In this document: one piece after another, positions 34,806 through 44,356 of the stretch
Layout: every line of letters starts with the position of its first letter
Numbering within the stretch: position 1 is the first letter of the stretch
DNA from: CAVQRB01 sp963715055
GTDB lineage: Bacteria > Pseudomonadota > Alphaproteobacteria > Rhodobacterales > Rhodobacteraceae
Direction of reading: 5' to 3'
Assembly: GCA_963715055.1 (NCBI GenBank)
Contig: CAVQRB010000018.1
Location: 62,001-126,000 of the forward strand
Length of the DNA: 64,000 nucleotides
Program-made: the position numbers and the translations under genes
Notes under the pieces: model-generated
Databases searched by the model: none
Seen by the model: the letters and a program-made list of their open reading frames with translations, nothing else
Told to the model about the DNA's origin: nothing

Positions 34806-34838
34806 TCCGGGCCCCGCCGATAACAGGCGGGGCCCGGA
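34806..34838 (+). terminator. Strong intra-operon hairpin between dctP and dctQ
   Basis: A perfect 13-bp stem (TCCGGGCCCCGCC / GGCGGGGCCCGGA) encloses the 7-base loop GATAACA. It begins ten bases after the dctP stop. No T-run follows, so it is more likely a 3' stabiliser or partial attenuator, which would yield more binding protein than membrane subunits. Confidence 0.65.
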
Positions 34839-34891
34839 TACTCCCTGACCGGGGCTCGGAGAAATGCGGTCAGACCGGTAGGGGTCCAATC

Positions 34892-35740
34892 ATGCAGCAA
34901 AAATCCGGAAGCCTCGTCGAATGGCTGGTGCCACTCGGCTTCATCCTCTGCGCGGGCTGGGTCACCTGGCACATGCCCGCCTTCACCCTGAGCTGGTTCC
35001 CACCCGAAGACCCCTCACAATACGACAAGCTCAGCGCGCTTTTCGGGCGGATCGACGTATCGCCAAACATGGACGGCCTGTTTGGCGGCTATGCCGACAT
35101 CCTCGACTGGCTTGCCATCCTCATGATTCCCGTTTTTGGCTATTTCGGCGTGCGCACCGTGCGGCGGGCGCCGATGGAATTCGAAAGCTGGCGCGCCCTC
35201 GACCGCCTCGCGGTCTTCGTCGGGCGCGTCACGATGATGCTCATCGTCTGCCTCACTTGCGTGATGCTCTGGGAAGTCATCCTGCGTTACATCTTCGAGG
35301 CCCCGACGCTCTGGGCCAATGAGCTGTCGCTCTGGCTCGCCGGCTTCGTCTTTCTCTGCGCGGGGCTCTATGCCATGCAGCAGCGCAGCCATATCCGCAT
35401 CTTTCTGCTCTACGACATGCTGCCGCGCGGTCTTCAACGGCTCTGTGACATCATTTCCACCAGCCTGATCGTGCTCTTCACCTTCTTTCTGATCTATGGC
35501 GGCTACGGTGAGGCCTTCGACAAGTTCTACCGCTGGGAGACCTTCGGTACCGCCTTCGACCCGCCGATCCCGGCGACACTGAAGCCTATGGTGCTGCTTG
35601 TCATGGTGCTCGTCGCCTTTCAGGCGGTGGTCAACCTGATTTCCGACTGGAATGCGGAGCCGGTCATCCACACCGCGGCAGATGACATCGACAAGGACGA
35701 GATCGAACGGCTCAAGGCCGCAGTCGGCATCAAGGACTAG
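34892..35740 (+). CDS. TRAP transporter small membrane subunit (DctQ-type, extended)
   Basis: A 282-aa protein, longer than the usual 160-200 residues. The family's four-helix core lies in about residues 100-260. It has RYIFEAPTLWANELSLWLAG with the conserved W-x-N-E pattern and AMQQRSHIRIFLLYDMLP with the conserved H-I-R motif. About 90 extra N-terminal residues carry two further hydrophobic segments (VPLGFILCAGWVTW and ILDWLAILMIPVFGYFG). It anchors the complex to the large subunit, whose gene follows 10 bases later. Confidence 0.85.
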   Translation: MQQKSGSLVEWLVPLGFILCAGWVTWHMPAFTLSWFPPEDPSQYDKLSALFGRIDVSPNMDGLFGGYADILDWLAILMIPVFGYFGVRTVRRAPMEFESWRALDRLAVFVGRVTMMLIVCLTCVMLWEVILRYIFEAPTLWANELSLWLAGFVFLCAGLYAMQQRSHIRIFLLYDMLPRGLQRLCDIISTSLIVLFTFFLIYGGYGEAFDKFYRWETFGTAFDPPIPATLKPMVLLVMVLVAFQAVVNLISDWNAEPVIHTAADDIDKDEIERLKAAVGIKD

Positions 35741-35750
35741 GGGCACAGAT

Positions 35751-37376
35751 ATGGATATCGGTACAATCTCTCTGGTCCTGATGCTGGGCCTGATCCTGCT
35801 CCTCGCGATCGGCATGCCGCTCGGGTTCGCTTCTGCGATCCTCGCCGTGCTGGTGCTGGTGATGAAGTTCGAACCGACATTGCTCTGGGCGCCCTGGACC
35901 TTCGGGGACGGCATCCTGACCGGCAGACCCGGCTCCGGACCGCTCAACATTCTGGCCCAAAAGATCTATGGGCTTTTAACGGACTATGTCCTCATATCGA
36001 TCCCGCTTTTCATCTTCATGGCCGCCCTGCTGGAACGTTCCGGCATTGCCAAGGACATGTATTCCTCTCTCAATGTCTGGCTGAACCGCACCCGCGGCGG
36101 CATCGCCATCGTGACCTCGATCATGGCGGTGATCATGGCCGCCATGTCCGGAATCATCGGCGGCGAAGTGGTGCTTCTCGGCCTCATCGCCCTACCGCAG
36201 ATGCTGCGTCTCGGCTACAGCCAGAACCTTGCCATCGGCACGATCTGCGCCTCGGGCTGTCTTGGCACGATGATCCCGCCCTCCATCGTTCTGATCATCT
36301 ACGGCCTTATCACCGAGACCTCGATCAAGGCGCTTTTCACCGCGTCCTTCCTGCCGGGTTTCATGCTCGCCTCCTTCATCATCATCTACATCATCATCCG
36401 CACCCAACTGCGCCCCGAAGACGCGCCCTTGCCCGCGCCGGTCGAAGGCGAGCCTTACGGCATGGAAAAGCTCAAGCTCTTCCTCGCTTTCCTCTGCGTG
36501 CTCGTGGTTGGTTTCAGCTCTGCCCTGTTCATCCGTGCCGCCTTCTTCGAGTTGGCGGGACAGAATGCCTCCAACACCGGTGATTCAATCGCGCTCGGCA
36601 CCGCGGACTACCTGCCCTGGTTCGGGGGAATCGTTCTTGTCTGCCTTGGCCTGATCTTCGGGGTGCTCGGTCGTGAGCGCACGGCGCTCGGCTGGAAGAT
36701 GGGCAAGGGGCTCGTCGCCCCCATCGTCGTCATCGGCGTGGTGCTGGGGTCGATCTACGGCGGCATCACGGGCATCACCGAAGCGGCTGGCATGGGCGCG
36801 CTCGCCGTGCTGGTCATCGCCATCTTCCGCGGCGAGGCCTCTTTCGAACTGGTCTGGGACAGCCTGATGCGCACGCTGAAATCCACCGGGACCATCATCT
36901 GGGTCACCATCGGGGCTGCGGCACTGGCGGGCGCCTATACCATCGCGGGCGGGCCGGTTTATGTTGCCGACTTCATCGTCGGTTCCGACCTTCCCACCAT
37001 GGGCATCATCCTCGCGATGATGGTGATCCTGCTCTTCATGGGCGCCTTCATGGACTGGGTCGGCATCGTGCTGCTGATCATACCCGTCTTCCTGCCCATC
37101 GTGCAGCGCCTGCCCATCGAGGAAATCGGCATTCTGGGCGAGTTGAACCCGCGCCATGTGGCGATCTGGTTCGGCGTCGTCTTCTGTATGAACATGCAGG
37201 TGAGCTTCCTCTCACCGCCCTTCGGCCCCGCGGCATTCTACCTGAAATCGGTTGCGCCGCCGCACATCAGCCTCACGGACATCTTCAAGGGTTTCCTGCC
37301 CTTCATCGGCATCCAGCTTTGCGCCCTGTCGGTCCTGCTGATCTGGCCGCCCATCGTGTCGCTACTGCTGCCCTGA
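35751..37376 (+). CDS. TRAP transporter large membrane subunit (DctM-type)
   Basis: The ATG at 35751 gives 541 aa. It has about thirteen hydrophobic segments, with the elevator-type repeats of DctM. Family marks are GIIGGEVVLLGLIALPQMLRLGYSQNLA-like sequence with CASGCLGTMIPPSIVLIIYG, and its C-terminal repeat MQVSFLSPPFGPAAFYLKSV. It is larger than the typical 430 aa because of an inserted loop with two helices near residues 225-330. It would form the sodium-coupled pore for the sugar acid bound by the DctP-type protein. Confidence 0.88.
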   Translation: MDIGTISLVLMLGLILLLAIGMPLGFASAILAVLVLVMKFEPTLLWAPWTFGDGILTGRPGSGPLNILAQKIYGLLTDYVLISIPLFIFMAALLERSGIAKDMYSSLNVWLNRTRGGIAIVTSIMAVIMAAMSGIIGGEVVLLGLIALPQMLRLGYSQNLAIGTICASGCLGTMIPPSIVLIIYGLITETSIKALFTASFLPGFMLASFIIIYIIIRTQLRPEDAPLPAPVEGEPYGMEKLKLFLAFLCVLVVGFSSALFIRAAFFELAGQNASNTGDSIALGTADYLPWFGGIVLVCLGLIFGVLGRERTALGWKMGKGLVAPIVVIGVVLGSIYGGITGITEAAGMGALAVLVIAIFRGEASFELVWDSLMRTLKSTGTIIWVTIGAAALAGAYTIAGGPVYVADFIVGSDLPTMGIILAMMVILLFMGAFMDWVGIVLLIIPVFLPIVQRLPIEEIGILGELNPRHVAIWFGVVFCMNMQVSFLSPPFGPAAFYLKSVAPPHISLTDIFKGFLPFIGIQLCALSVLLIWPPIVSLLLP

Positions 37377-37391
37377 GCCGGAGGATGATGG

Positions 37392-38337
37392 ATGCTGAGC
37401 ACCGCTGACGTTTTCCGCTTCAAGACCGAGGGCTTCCTCGTTCTTGAGGACGTGGTGCCGCTGTCCCTGCGGTCGCGCATCGAGGCGGAATACACAGGTC
37501 TGCTCGACGCGCTTTACGCAGGCTGGGTCTTGGAAGGGCTGCTGCCGGAACCGGATGGCCTCGACTTCTGGGGCAAGCTGCGGACTGCATACGAGGCTGG
37601 TTGCGACTGGTTCCAGCCGATGGACATCTCCTTGCCCGGAGACACGATCCATGCCGAGACACCGATGCACTTCGGGCCAGCGGTTTTCGATCTGGTGACC
37701 TGCCCGGAAATTCTCGACGTGGTGCAATCGCTGATCGGCCCGGAAATCACGTCGAACCCGATCCAGCACATAAGGATCAAGCCCCCCGCGCCGAGCCTGC
37801 GGGACGGCGAAATCCGTGCGCACATCACCAGGACCGACTGGCATCAGGACCGTGGCGTGGGCCATGCAGAAGCCGACCGGACCGACATTATCACGGTCTG
37901 GATCGCGATGACCGATGCCACGGTGGAGAACGGCTGCTTGCAGGTCATACCGCGCAGCCACGACCGGATGCTGCCGCATTGCCCCAAGGTGCAGACCGCG
38001 ATTGCCGATGACTTCATCGAGGAGGCCGCCGCGATTGCCCTTGCCCGTCAGGGCGGGTGGCGTGGTTCTTCTGCATCCGCTCACGCCGCATGCCTCGCTG
38101 CCGAATGGCACGGATGCCTTCCGCTGGTCCTTCGATCTGCGCTACAACGTGACCGGGCAGCCCACGGGCCGCGCGCATTTCCCCGAGTTCGTGGCCCGAA
38201 GCGCAGCAAACCCCGAGACCGAATTGACAAACTGGCGGGAGTGGCGGCAGATGTGGCGCGATGCGCGCGCAAGGCTTGCAACCGAGCCTCATATCCCGAT
38301 CCACCGCTGGCAGAGCGACGCGCCTTTCTGCGCCTGA
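37392..38337 (+). pseudogene. Phytanoyl-CoA dioxygenase (PhyH)-family protein, frameshifted
   Basis: Removing one base near 38041-38043 joins two frames into a 314-aa Fe(II)/2-oxoglutarate-dependent oxygenase. The iron ligands are the H-x-D of TDWHQDRG and the distal His of LLHPLTPHAS. The Arg in FRWSFDLRYN is suited to bind 2-oxoglutarate, and ENGCLQVIPRSHD is a PhyH hallmark. The family hydroxylates varied small molecules and can demethylate or open C-O bonds. In a sugar-acid operon it may remove a methyl group or hydroxylate an unusual substrate before uxaA and the dehydrogenases act. The gene lies 15 bases after dctM. Confidence 0.8.
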
Positions 38338-38347
38338 GGAGCACCCC

Positions 38348-39858
38348 ATGGATACCGTTCGCCTTGATCCCGCCGACAATGTCGTGACCGCCACCCGCGC
38401 GCTCGAAGCGGGCGTTTCCGTGGAAGCCACCACCACCAGATCGCTGATCCCCTCGGGCCACAAGATCGCGACAGCGGACATTGCCAGGGGCGAAGCCTTG
38501 CGCAAATACGCGCAGATCATCGGCTATGCCTCCTGCGACATCGCGGCGGGCGACCATGTGCACACCCAGAACGTGGAGTTCCGCAACACCGACGCGGTCT
38601 ATGAATTCTCCACCGACCTGCGCCCCGTCAAGATGGTGCCGGAAGCCGAGCGCGACACCTTCATGGGCTACCGGCGGGCGAACGGTCAGGTGGGCACGCG
38701 CAACTACATCGCCATCGTGACTTCAGTGAACTGTTCGGCCACCGCCGCGCGGATGATCGCGGGTCATTTCACGCCGGAGATCATGGCGGCCTACCCTCAA
38801 TGTCGACGGCGTCGTGGCCTTCGTGCATGGCACCGGCTGCGGCATGGCGGGCGACGGCGATGGTTTCGAGGCCCTGCAAAGGGTGATGTGGGGCTATGCC
38901 CGACACCCCAATCATGTCGGGCGTGCTGATGGTGGGTCTCGGTTGCGAAATGAACCAGATCGACTGGCTTCTGGATGCCTACGGGCTGAAACAAGGCCCG
39001 ACTTTCCAGGTGATGAACATTCAATCCGTAGCCGGTCTGCGCAAGACAGTGGAATTGGGTATAGCCAAGATCGAGGCGATGCTGCCCCTTGCCAATGAAG
39101 CGCGGCGCACGCCCTGTCCCGCGTCGGAACTGACTGTGGCCCTGCAATGCGGCGGCTCGGATGCCTGGTCGGGGATCACCGCGAACCCGGCCCTGGGCTA
39201 TGCCTGCGATCTGCTGGTGGCGCAGGGCGGCACCGGGGTGCTCGCGGAAACGCCGGAGATCTACGGGGCCGAACACCTGCTGACCCGCCGGTCGGTGGAC
39301 CGCGCCACGGGCGATCGTCTGATCGGCCTGATCAAGTGGTGGGAGGACTATACCGCCCGCAACAAAGGCTCGATGGACAACAACCCCTCGCCCGGCAACA
39401 AGGCGGGCGGGCTGACCACGATCCTCGAAAAATCGCTCGGGGCGGCGGCCAAGGGCGGCACGACACCGCTCACCGGCGTCTACAAGTATGCGGAGCCTGT
39501 GAAGGCGAAGGGCTTCACCTTCATGGACAGCCCCGGCTATGACCCGGCCAGCGTCACTGGCCAGATCGCGGGCGGCTGCAACCTCGTCTGCTTCACCACC
39601 GGGCGCGGGTCCGCCTTCGGCTCGAAACCCAGCCCGACGATCAAGGTCGCGACCAACTCCGCCATGGCGAAGCGCATGGCCGAGGACATGGACGTGGACG
39701 CAGGCACGATCCTCACCGAAGGGGTCAGCGTCGCCGAGAAGGGCCGCGAAATCTACGAATTGTTCCTGCGCGTGGCATCGGGCGAGGCCAGCAAGTCCGA
39801 AGCGCAGGGTCTGGGTGACTTCGAGTTCGTGCCCTGGCAAATCGGGGCGGTCATGTGA
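38348..39858 (+). pseudogene. uxaA: Altronate dehydratase family protein (UxaA), frameshifted twice
   Basis: Two extra bases, near 38796-38798 and 38919-38921, break a 502-aa protein that otherwise matches UxaA throughout. The N-terminal SAF domain reads ALEAGVSVEATTTRSLIPSGH and AGDHVHTQN. The large domain has FMGYRRANGQVGTRNYIAI, AFVHGTGCGMAGDG, GLGCEMNQIDWLL, LTVALQCGGSDAWSGITANP and FTFMDSPGYDP. UxaA dehydrates D-altronate to 2-keto-3-deoxygluconate using iron; related enzymes act on galactarate. It feeds KdgK, encoded later in the operon. Its stop overlaps the GTG start of the next gene. Confidence 0.85.
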
Positions 39859-40850
39859 AACGCATCCTCGTTCTGGGGGGCGGCCTGATCGGTGCAAGGC
39901 ACCTGCAAGCGGTCGCGGCGCACCCCGCGTGCGACCTTGTCGGGCTTGTGGACCCGAACCCCGACTGCACCTGCGACCCTGCAGTAAGGCGTTTCGCCGA
40001 TCTGTCGGAGGTTTCCCAGACCGTGGACGGGGTCATCATCGCAACACCGACCGCCCTGCATGCCGCTCAAGGGGTCGAGGCCGCGAAACGGGGCTGGCAC
40101 ATGCTTATCGAAAAGCCGGTGGCGGGGGATCTGGCGGGCGCGCAGGCGTTGCGCGACGCTGTCTCCGCGGCCGGGGTAGGTTCGCTGGTCGGACATCACC
40201 GCCGCTACCACCTGACCATCAGGCGCCTCAGGGAGATGATCGCGCAAGGGCTTGTGGGAGAGGTCGTGACCGTCAGCCTGATCTGGGCGATGCGCAAGCC
40301 CGACGCCTATTTCGAAGGGAACTGGCGCACGGCAGGCGGCAGTCCGGTGATGATCAACCTCGTGCATGACATCGACATCCTGCGCCATGTCATCGGCGAG
40401 ATTGCCGACGTCGCGGCCCTGCGCGGCCGTGATCTGCGCAAGTCGGGCCGGATCGAAAGCGGCGCTGTGGCGCTGGGTTTTGAAAACGGCGCCACCGGGA
40501 CGATCGCATTCGCCGATACGACCCCGAGCCCCTGGGGGTTCGAGGCCGGTACTGGTGAAAACCCCAACATCGGCGCAACCGGGCAGGACATGATGTGGAT
40601 CACCGGCACCAAGGGCAGCATCAGCTTTCCGTCACTGACCCGATGGAGCGGCGCGTCGGACTGGTCGCAAGCGGCATCGCCCGGCCGTGAGGCGATCGTG
40701 GAAGATGGGAAAGCCCCTCTCATGCGCCAGCTTGAGCATTTCATCGAGGTGATGGAGGGAGCGAAGCCGCTGATCGACGTGGCGGATGCGACCCGCACGC
40801 TGGCGGTGGCTCTGGAAATCGATCAACAACTTGCCCGGAAAGCCGCCTGA
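39855..40850 (+). CDS. Gfo/Idh/MocA-family oxidoreductase (first copy)
   Basis: A 331-aa NAD(P)-dependent sugar or inositol dehydrogenase. The GTG start overlaps the uxaA stop. The Rossmann motif is RILVLGGGLIGARHLQAV, the family E-K-P motif is MLIEKPVAGD, and the catalytic His-Asp region is NLVHDIDILRHV. The GHHRRYH motif contributes substrate binding. It likely oxidises a sugar acid or lactone in this pathway, possibly filling the place of UxaB or UxuB, which are not seen here. Its stop shares one base with the next start. Confidence 0.85.
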   Translation: MKRILVLGGGLIGARHLQAVAAHPACDLVGLVDPNPDCTCDPAVRRFADLSEVSQTVDGVIIATPTALHAAQGVEAAKRGWHMLIEKPVAGDLAGAQALRDAVSAAGVGSLVGHHRRYHLTIRRLREMIAQGLVGEVVTVSLIWAMRKPDAYFEGNWRTAGGSPVMINLVHDIDILRHVIGEIADVAALRGRDLRKSGRIESGAVALGFENGATGTIAFADTTPSPWGFEAGTGENPNIGATGQDMMWITGTKGSISFPSLTRWSGASDWSQAASPGREAIVEDGKAPLMRQLEHFIEVMEGAKPLIDVADATRTLAVALEIDQQLARKAA

Positions 40851-41689
40851 TGCCGATACTGCGTGCCAGCCTGATCGGCTCTCACATCAGCCGCACACGC
40901 CTGCCCAAGGCCCTGTCCATCATGTGCGACGAGGCAGGTTGGGAACTGGCCTTCGATCTGATTGACACCCACGACCGGCCCGCTTTCGATTTCGTCTCGG
41001 AGGTCGAGGATCTGCGCGCAAGAGGATGGACCGGCGTGACCGTGACCCATCCGCACAAGGCACAGGCGCGACGCTTCGCCGGAGACCACATGCTGCCGGA
41101 GGTCGCCCATCTGGGCGCATCGAACACGCTGATCTTCGGTGAGGTTTTGACTGCGCATAACACCGATTACACCGGGTTTCTCGCAGCCTATGCCATGGCG
41201 GACCTGCCCCCAAGCGGTGACGTGGTCATGATGGGCGCGGGCGGTGTCGCCCAGGCCCTCGGCCCCGCGCTCGACCGGCTTTGTCGCGATGGCGCGCGGA
41301 TCGGCATTCATGATCCCAAACCCGGTCTGGCCGACGCTCTCGTCGCGGCGATCGGGCATCGTGCGCATGTCCTGCAACGCAATGAACTGGAAGAGGCCAT
41401 CCGGAACGCGGACGGGCTGATCAATGCGACGCCTCTGGGTATGGCGGAATACCCCGGCAGCGCATTCGACCAGACACTGTTGGGACACTCCCAGACCTGG
41501 GCCTTCGATGCGGTCTATACCCCGACCAACACGGCTTTCTTGACGCACGCGCACCAAGCGGGGCTTAAGTGCCTCACCGGCTTCGATCTTTTCCGGGCCA
41601 TGGCCGTCGGCAGCTTCAATGCCTACACTGGGCTCACCCTTTCGGTGCCTGACGTGGCGCCGACACTCGACATTCTGAAACCTGACTGA
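40850..41689 (+). CDS. Shikimate dehydrogenase-like oxidoreductase (AroE family, atypical substrate site)
   Basis: A 279-aa AroE-fold protein. The catalytic Lys is in GVTVTHPHKAQARR and the Asp in AHNTDYTGF. The nucleotide motif is VVMMGAGGVAQAL. The N-terminal S-x-S motif that grips the shikimate carboxylate in AroE is not conserved: the segment reads LIGSHISRTRLPKA. A housekeeping role in aromatic biosynthesis is therefore doubtful. A quinate, sugar-acid or cyclic polyol substrate linked to this catabolic operon is more likely. The start overlaps the preceding stop by one base. Confidence 0.8.
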   Translation: MPILRASLIGSHISRTRLPKALSIMCDEAGWELAFDLIDTHDRPAFDFVSEVEDLRARGWTGVTVTHPHKAQARRFAGDHMLPEVAHLGASNTLIFGEVLTAHNTDYTGFLAAYAMADLPPSGDVVMMGAGGVAQALGPALDRLCRDGARIGIHDPKPGLADALVAAIGHRAHVLQRNELEEAIRNADGLINATPLGMAEYPGSAFDQTLLGHSQTWAFDAVYTPTNTAFLTHAHQAGLKCLTGFDLFRAMAVGSFNAYTGLTLSVPDVAPTLDILKPD

Positions 41690-41707
41690 CACGCAAGGGA
41701 GTTACAC

Positions 41708-42595
41708 ATGACCAAACCAGCAATCGGCTTCATCGGCCTCGGACTGATGGGCGCGGCCATGGTCGGACGCCTGCAGGACAAAGGCTACAAAGTCACCGTC
41801 ACCGCCAACCGGTCGCGGCCAAACATCGATGCCGCCGTGGCGCGGGGAGCCACCGAAGTGGCAACCGCGCGGGACGTGGCCGCCGCCAGCGACATCGTGA
41901 TGCTCTGCATGGATACCAGCGACAGCGTGGAAGCGCGGATGCTTGGCGACGACGGCGTGATCGCAGGCCTGCATCCGGGCACCATCGTCATCGATTTCGG
42001 CACCTCGCTGCCTGGAAGCACCCGCAGCCTCGGCGAAAAGGTCGCGGCCGCTGGCGGCACCTACCTCGACGCGCCGCTGGGGCGCACGCCGTCGCACGCC
42101 AAGGACGGGCTGCTCAACATCATGGCGGCAGGCGACAAGGCCGCCTTCGACAAGGTGGAACCGGTGCTGAAGGATCTCGGCGAGAACGTCTTCCACCTGG
42201 GTGATCTGGGTGCGGGCCACACGATCAAGCTGATCAACAATTTCTTCGGCATGACGGTTGCCAACGCAATGGCGGAAGCCTTCGCCATGGCGGACGTGGC
42301 CGGAATTGATCGCGAAAAACTCTACAACGTGATGTCGGCGGGCCCGCTGCACTCCGGCATGATGGATTTCGTCAAGGCCTACGGCGTCGAAGGGAACCCC
42401 AACATGCTGGCCTTCGCGATCAAGAACGCGGCCAAGGACGTGGGCTACTACGAGCGCATGGCGCGCGAAGCAGGCGTCGAGAGCGTGATGTGCAAAGGCG
42501 CGCTGGGTGCCCTGCGCGAGGCGACCGACGCGGGCCATGGCGACGATATGGTCGGCCAGATGGTCGACGTCTACGCCAAGCGCTTCGGCAAGTAG
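41708..42595 (+). CDS. NAD-dependent beta-hydroxyacid dehydrogenase (second copy)
   Basis: A 295-aa 3-hydroxyisobutyrate dehydrogenase-family enzyme. Motifs are IGFIGLGLMGAAMVGRLQ for the nucleotide, LDAPLGRTPSHAKDGLLN for the substrate loop, and the catalytic Lys in GHTIKLINNFFG. It differs strongly from the LtnD-like protein at 31069 (for example LGRTPSHA versus VSGGTKGA), so the two likely act on different substrates. It lies in the long operon between the AroE-like and EamA genes, 18 bases after the former. Tartronate semialdehyde or a tetronate is a plausible substrate. Confidence 0.84.
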   Translation: MTKPAIGFIGLGLMGAAMVGRLQDKGYKVTVTANRSRPNIDAAVARGATEVATARDVAAASDIVMLCMDTSDSVEARMLGDDGVIAGLHPGTIVIDFGTSLPGSTRSLGEKVAAAGGTYLDAPLGRTPSHAKDGLLNIMAAGDKAAFDKVEPVLKDLGENVFHLGDLGAGHTIKLINNFFGMTVANAMAEAFAMADVAGIDREKLYNVMSAGPLHSGMMDFVKAYGVEGNPNMLAFAIKNAAKDVGYYERMAREAGVESVMCKGALGALREATDAGHGDDMVGQMVDVYAKRFGK

Positions 42596-42596
42596 G

Positions 42597-43478
42597 ATGG
42601 CCGTCGCCGCCCGAGCCATAGAGGACAGGCCACAGCTCGGCATCCTGATGATGCTGATGGCATGGTTCCTGTTCTCCGTGGTGGATACCAGCGCGAAATG
42701 GCTGGTGCTGGCGGCCTACCCGGCGATGCAGATCACCTTCATGCGCTACTTCGGCCATTTCGTGATCTCGCTCGTCATGATCGCGCGCGGCGGCGTCACC
42801 CGCGACCGGTTCCAGACCGGGCACGCAGGGCTGGTGGTGCTGCGGGCACTCCTGCTGATCACCGCAACCATGTCGAACTTCGTCGCGCTGGCCTACCTGC
42901 CACTCACGGTCACGTCGGCGATCATGTTCTCCAGCCCGATCCTCGTCTGCCTTCTGTCCTTCACGGTGCTGGGCGAACGGGTCGGCCCCTGGCGGCTCTT
43001 CGCGATCCTGATCGGCTTTCTCGGCGTGCTGATCGTGATCCGCCCCTGGGGCGCGAGCTTTCACCCGGCGATGCTGCTGGCCTGCTACAACGCGCTGAGC
43101 CTCGCCTTCTATTCCATCCTGACCCGCAGGCTCGCCGGGATCGTCGCCACCGACACCCTGCAGTTCTACATGGGCGCCATCGGCACTTTCGTCATGCTGC
43201 CTTTTGCGCTCTGGTCATGGCAGGCGCCGCAAAATTCACTCGACTGGGGTCTGCTCATCGGCGTCGGAGCCTTCGGCTGGGCCGGACACCAACTGCTGAC
43301 CAACGCACACCGCTATGGCTCGGCCAATACCCTGATGCCCTATACCTACTCCTTCATGATCTATCTCGCGGTGATGGGCTATCTGGTCTTTGACCATGTG
43401 CCGGACATCTGGACGATTGTAGGCGCACTGGTGATCGTCGGTTCGGGCCTCATCATCTGGAAAAGGGAACAGCGATGA
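42597..43478 (+). CDS. EamA/DMT-family transporter
   Basis: The ATG at 42597 directly follows the preceding stop, giving 293 aa. About ten hydrophobic segments form the two EamA repeats. The first includes FSVVDTSAKWLVL, MRYFGHFVISL and TSAIMFSSPILVCLLSFTVLGERV. The second ends with GALVIVGSGLIIWKREQ. The drug/metabolite transporter fold suggests export or uptake of a small metabolite such as a sugar acid or amino acid. It overlaps kdgK by four bases (ATGA), so it is part of the same transcript. Confidence 0.85.
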   Translation: MAVAARAIEDRPQLGILMMLMAWFLFSVVDTSAKWLVLAAYPAMQITFMRYFGHFVISLVMIARGGVTRDRFQTGHAGLVVLRALLLITATMSNFVALAYLPLTVTSAIMFSSPILVCLLSFTVLGERVGPWRLFAILIGFLGVLIVIRPWGASFHPAMLLACYNALSLAFYSILTRRLAGIVATDTLQFYMGAIGTFVMLPFALWSWQAPQNSLDWGLLIGVGAFGWAGHQLLTNAHRYGSANTLMPYTYSFMIYLAVMGYLVFDHVPDIWTIVGALVIVGSGLIIWKREQR

Positions 43479-44356
43479 CCCGAGTGGCCTGCATCGGCGA
43501 AGCCATGATCGAACTCTCCCTACGAGACACGACGGCACAGGTTGGCGTGGCGGGCGATACGCTCAACACCGCGATCTATCTCAAACGCAGCGCCCCGGCC
43601 CTTGCCGTGGACTATGTGACATGTCTGGGCGACGACCCGTTTTCGGATCGCATCGGCGACTTCATCGCTTCGCAGAACATCGGATGCAGCGCGGTGCGTC
43701 GCATCGCCGGGAAATCTCCGGGTCTCTATGCCATCACCACCAGCGACAGCGGCGAGCGCACCTTCACCTACTGGCGCAATGCCGCAGCCGCGCGCGATCT
43801 CTTCCAGCGCGAAGGTGCCTTGGATTTTTCGGCACTCGAAGCCTATGATTGGCTGTACCTGTCGGGCATCTCGGTGGCGATCCTGCCGCAGCACGTGCGC
43901 CTCGCGCTCCTTGACTGGCTGAAGCGCGCGAAGGTGCGTCTCGCGTTCGACAGCAACTACCGCCCGCGGCTTTGGGAAAGCCCCGAGGTGGCGCGCGAGG
44001 TGACGCGAGGGTTCTGGGCGCGCGCTGATCTGGCCCTGCCCTCCATCGACGACGAACAGGCGCTCTTTGCCGAGACCGAGGCGCAGGTCACCGCACGCTT
44101 TGACGATATGGGCACGACGGGCGCTCTCAAGCGCGGCGCGCAGGGTCCTCATTCCTTGGGCGAACAGGTCGCGCAATCCTATCCGCCGGCGTCCAATGTG
44201 ATCGACACGACCGCGGCGGGAGACAGTTTCAACGGTGGCTACCTCGCCGCGATCCTCTCCGGCAGACCCCAGGCGGAGGCCTTGCGGGCCGGGCACGACC
44301 TCGCCGCGCGCGTCGTACAGCACCGTGGCGCGATCCTGCCTGCAGCGGCGCGCTGA
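43475..44356 (+). CDS. kdgK: 2-dehydro-3-deoxygluconokinase-like PfkB-family sugar kinase
   Basis: A 293-aa ribokinase-fold kinase. The N-terminal RVACIGEAMIELS and AGDTLNTAIYLKR form the sugar site. SPGLYAITTSDSGERTFTYWR is typical of KDG kinases. The signature VIDTTAAGDSFNGGYLAA carries the catalytic Asp and anion hole. It would phosphorylate 2-keto-3-deoxygluconate, the product of UxaA and UxuA, to KDPG. No KDPG aldolase is in the window, so one must be elsewhere. Both ends overlap neighbouring genes by a few bases. Confidence 0.83.
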   Translation: MTRVACIGEAMIELSLRDTTAQVGVAGDTLNTAIYLKRSAPALAVDYVTCLGDDPFSDRIGDFIASQNIGCSAVRRIAGKSPGLYAITTSDSGERTFTYWRNAAAARDLFQREGALDFSALEAYDWLYLSGISVAILPQHVRLALLDWLKRAKVRLAFDSNYRPRLWESPEVAREVTRGFWARADLALPSIDDEQALFAETEAQVTARFDDMGTTGALKRGAQGPHSLGEQVAQSYPPASNVIDTTAAGDSFNGGYLAAILSGRPQAEALRAGHDLAARVVQHRGAILPAAAR

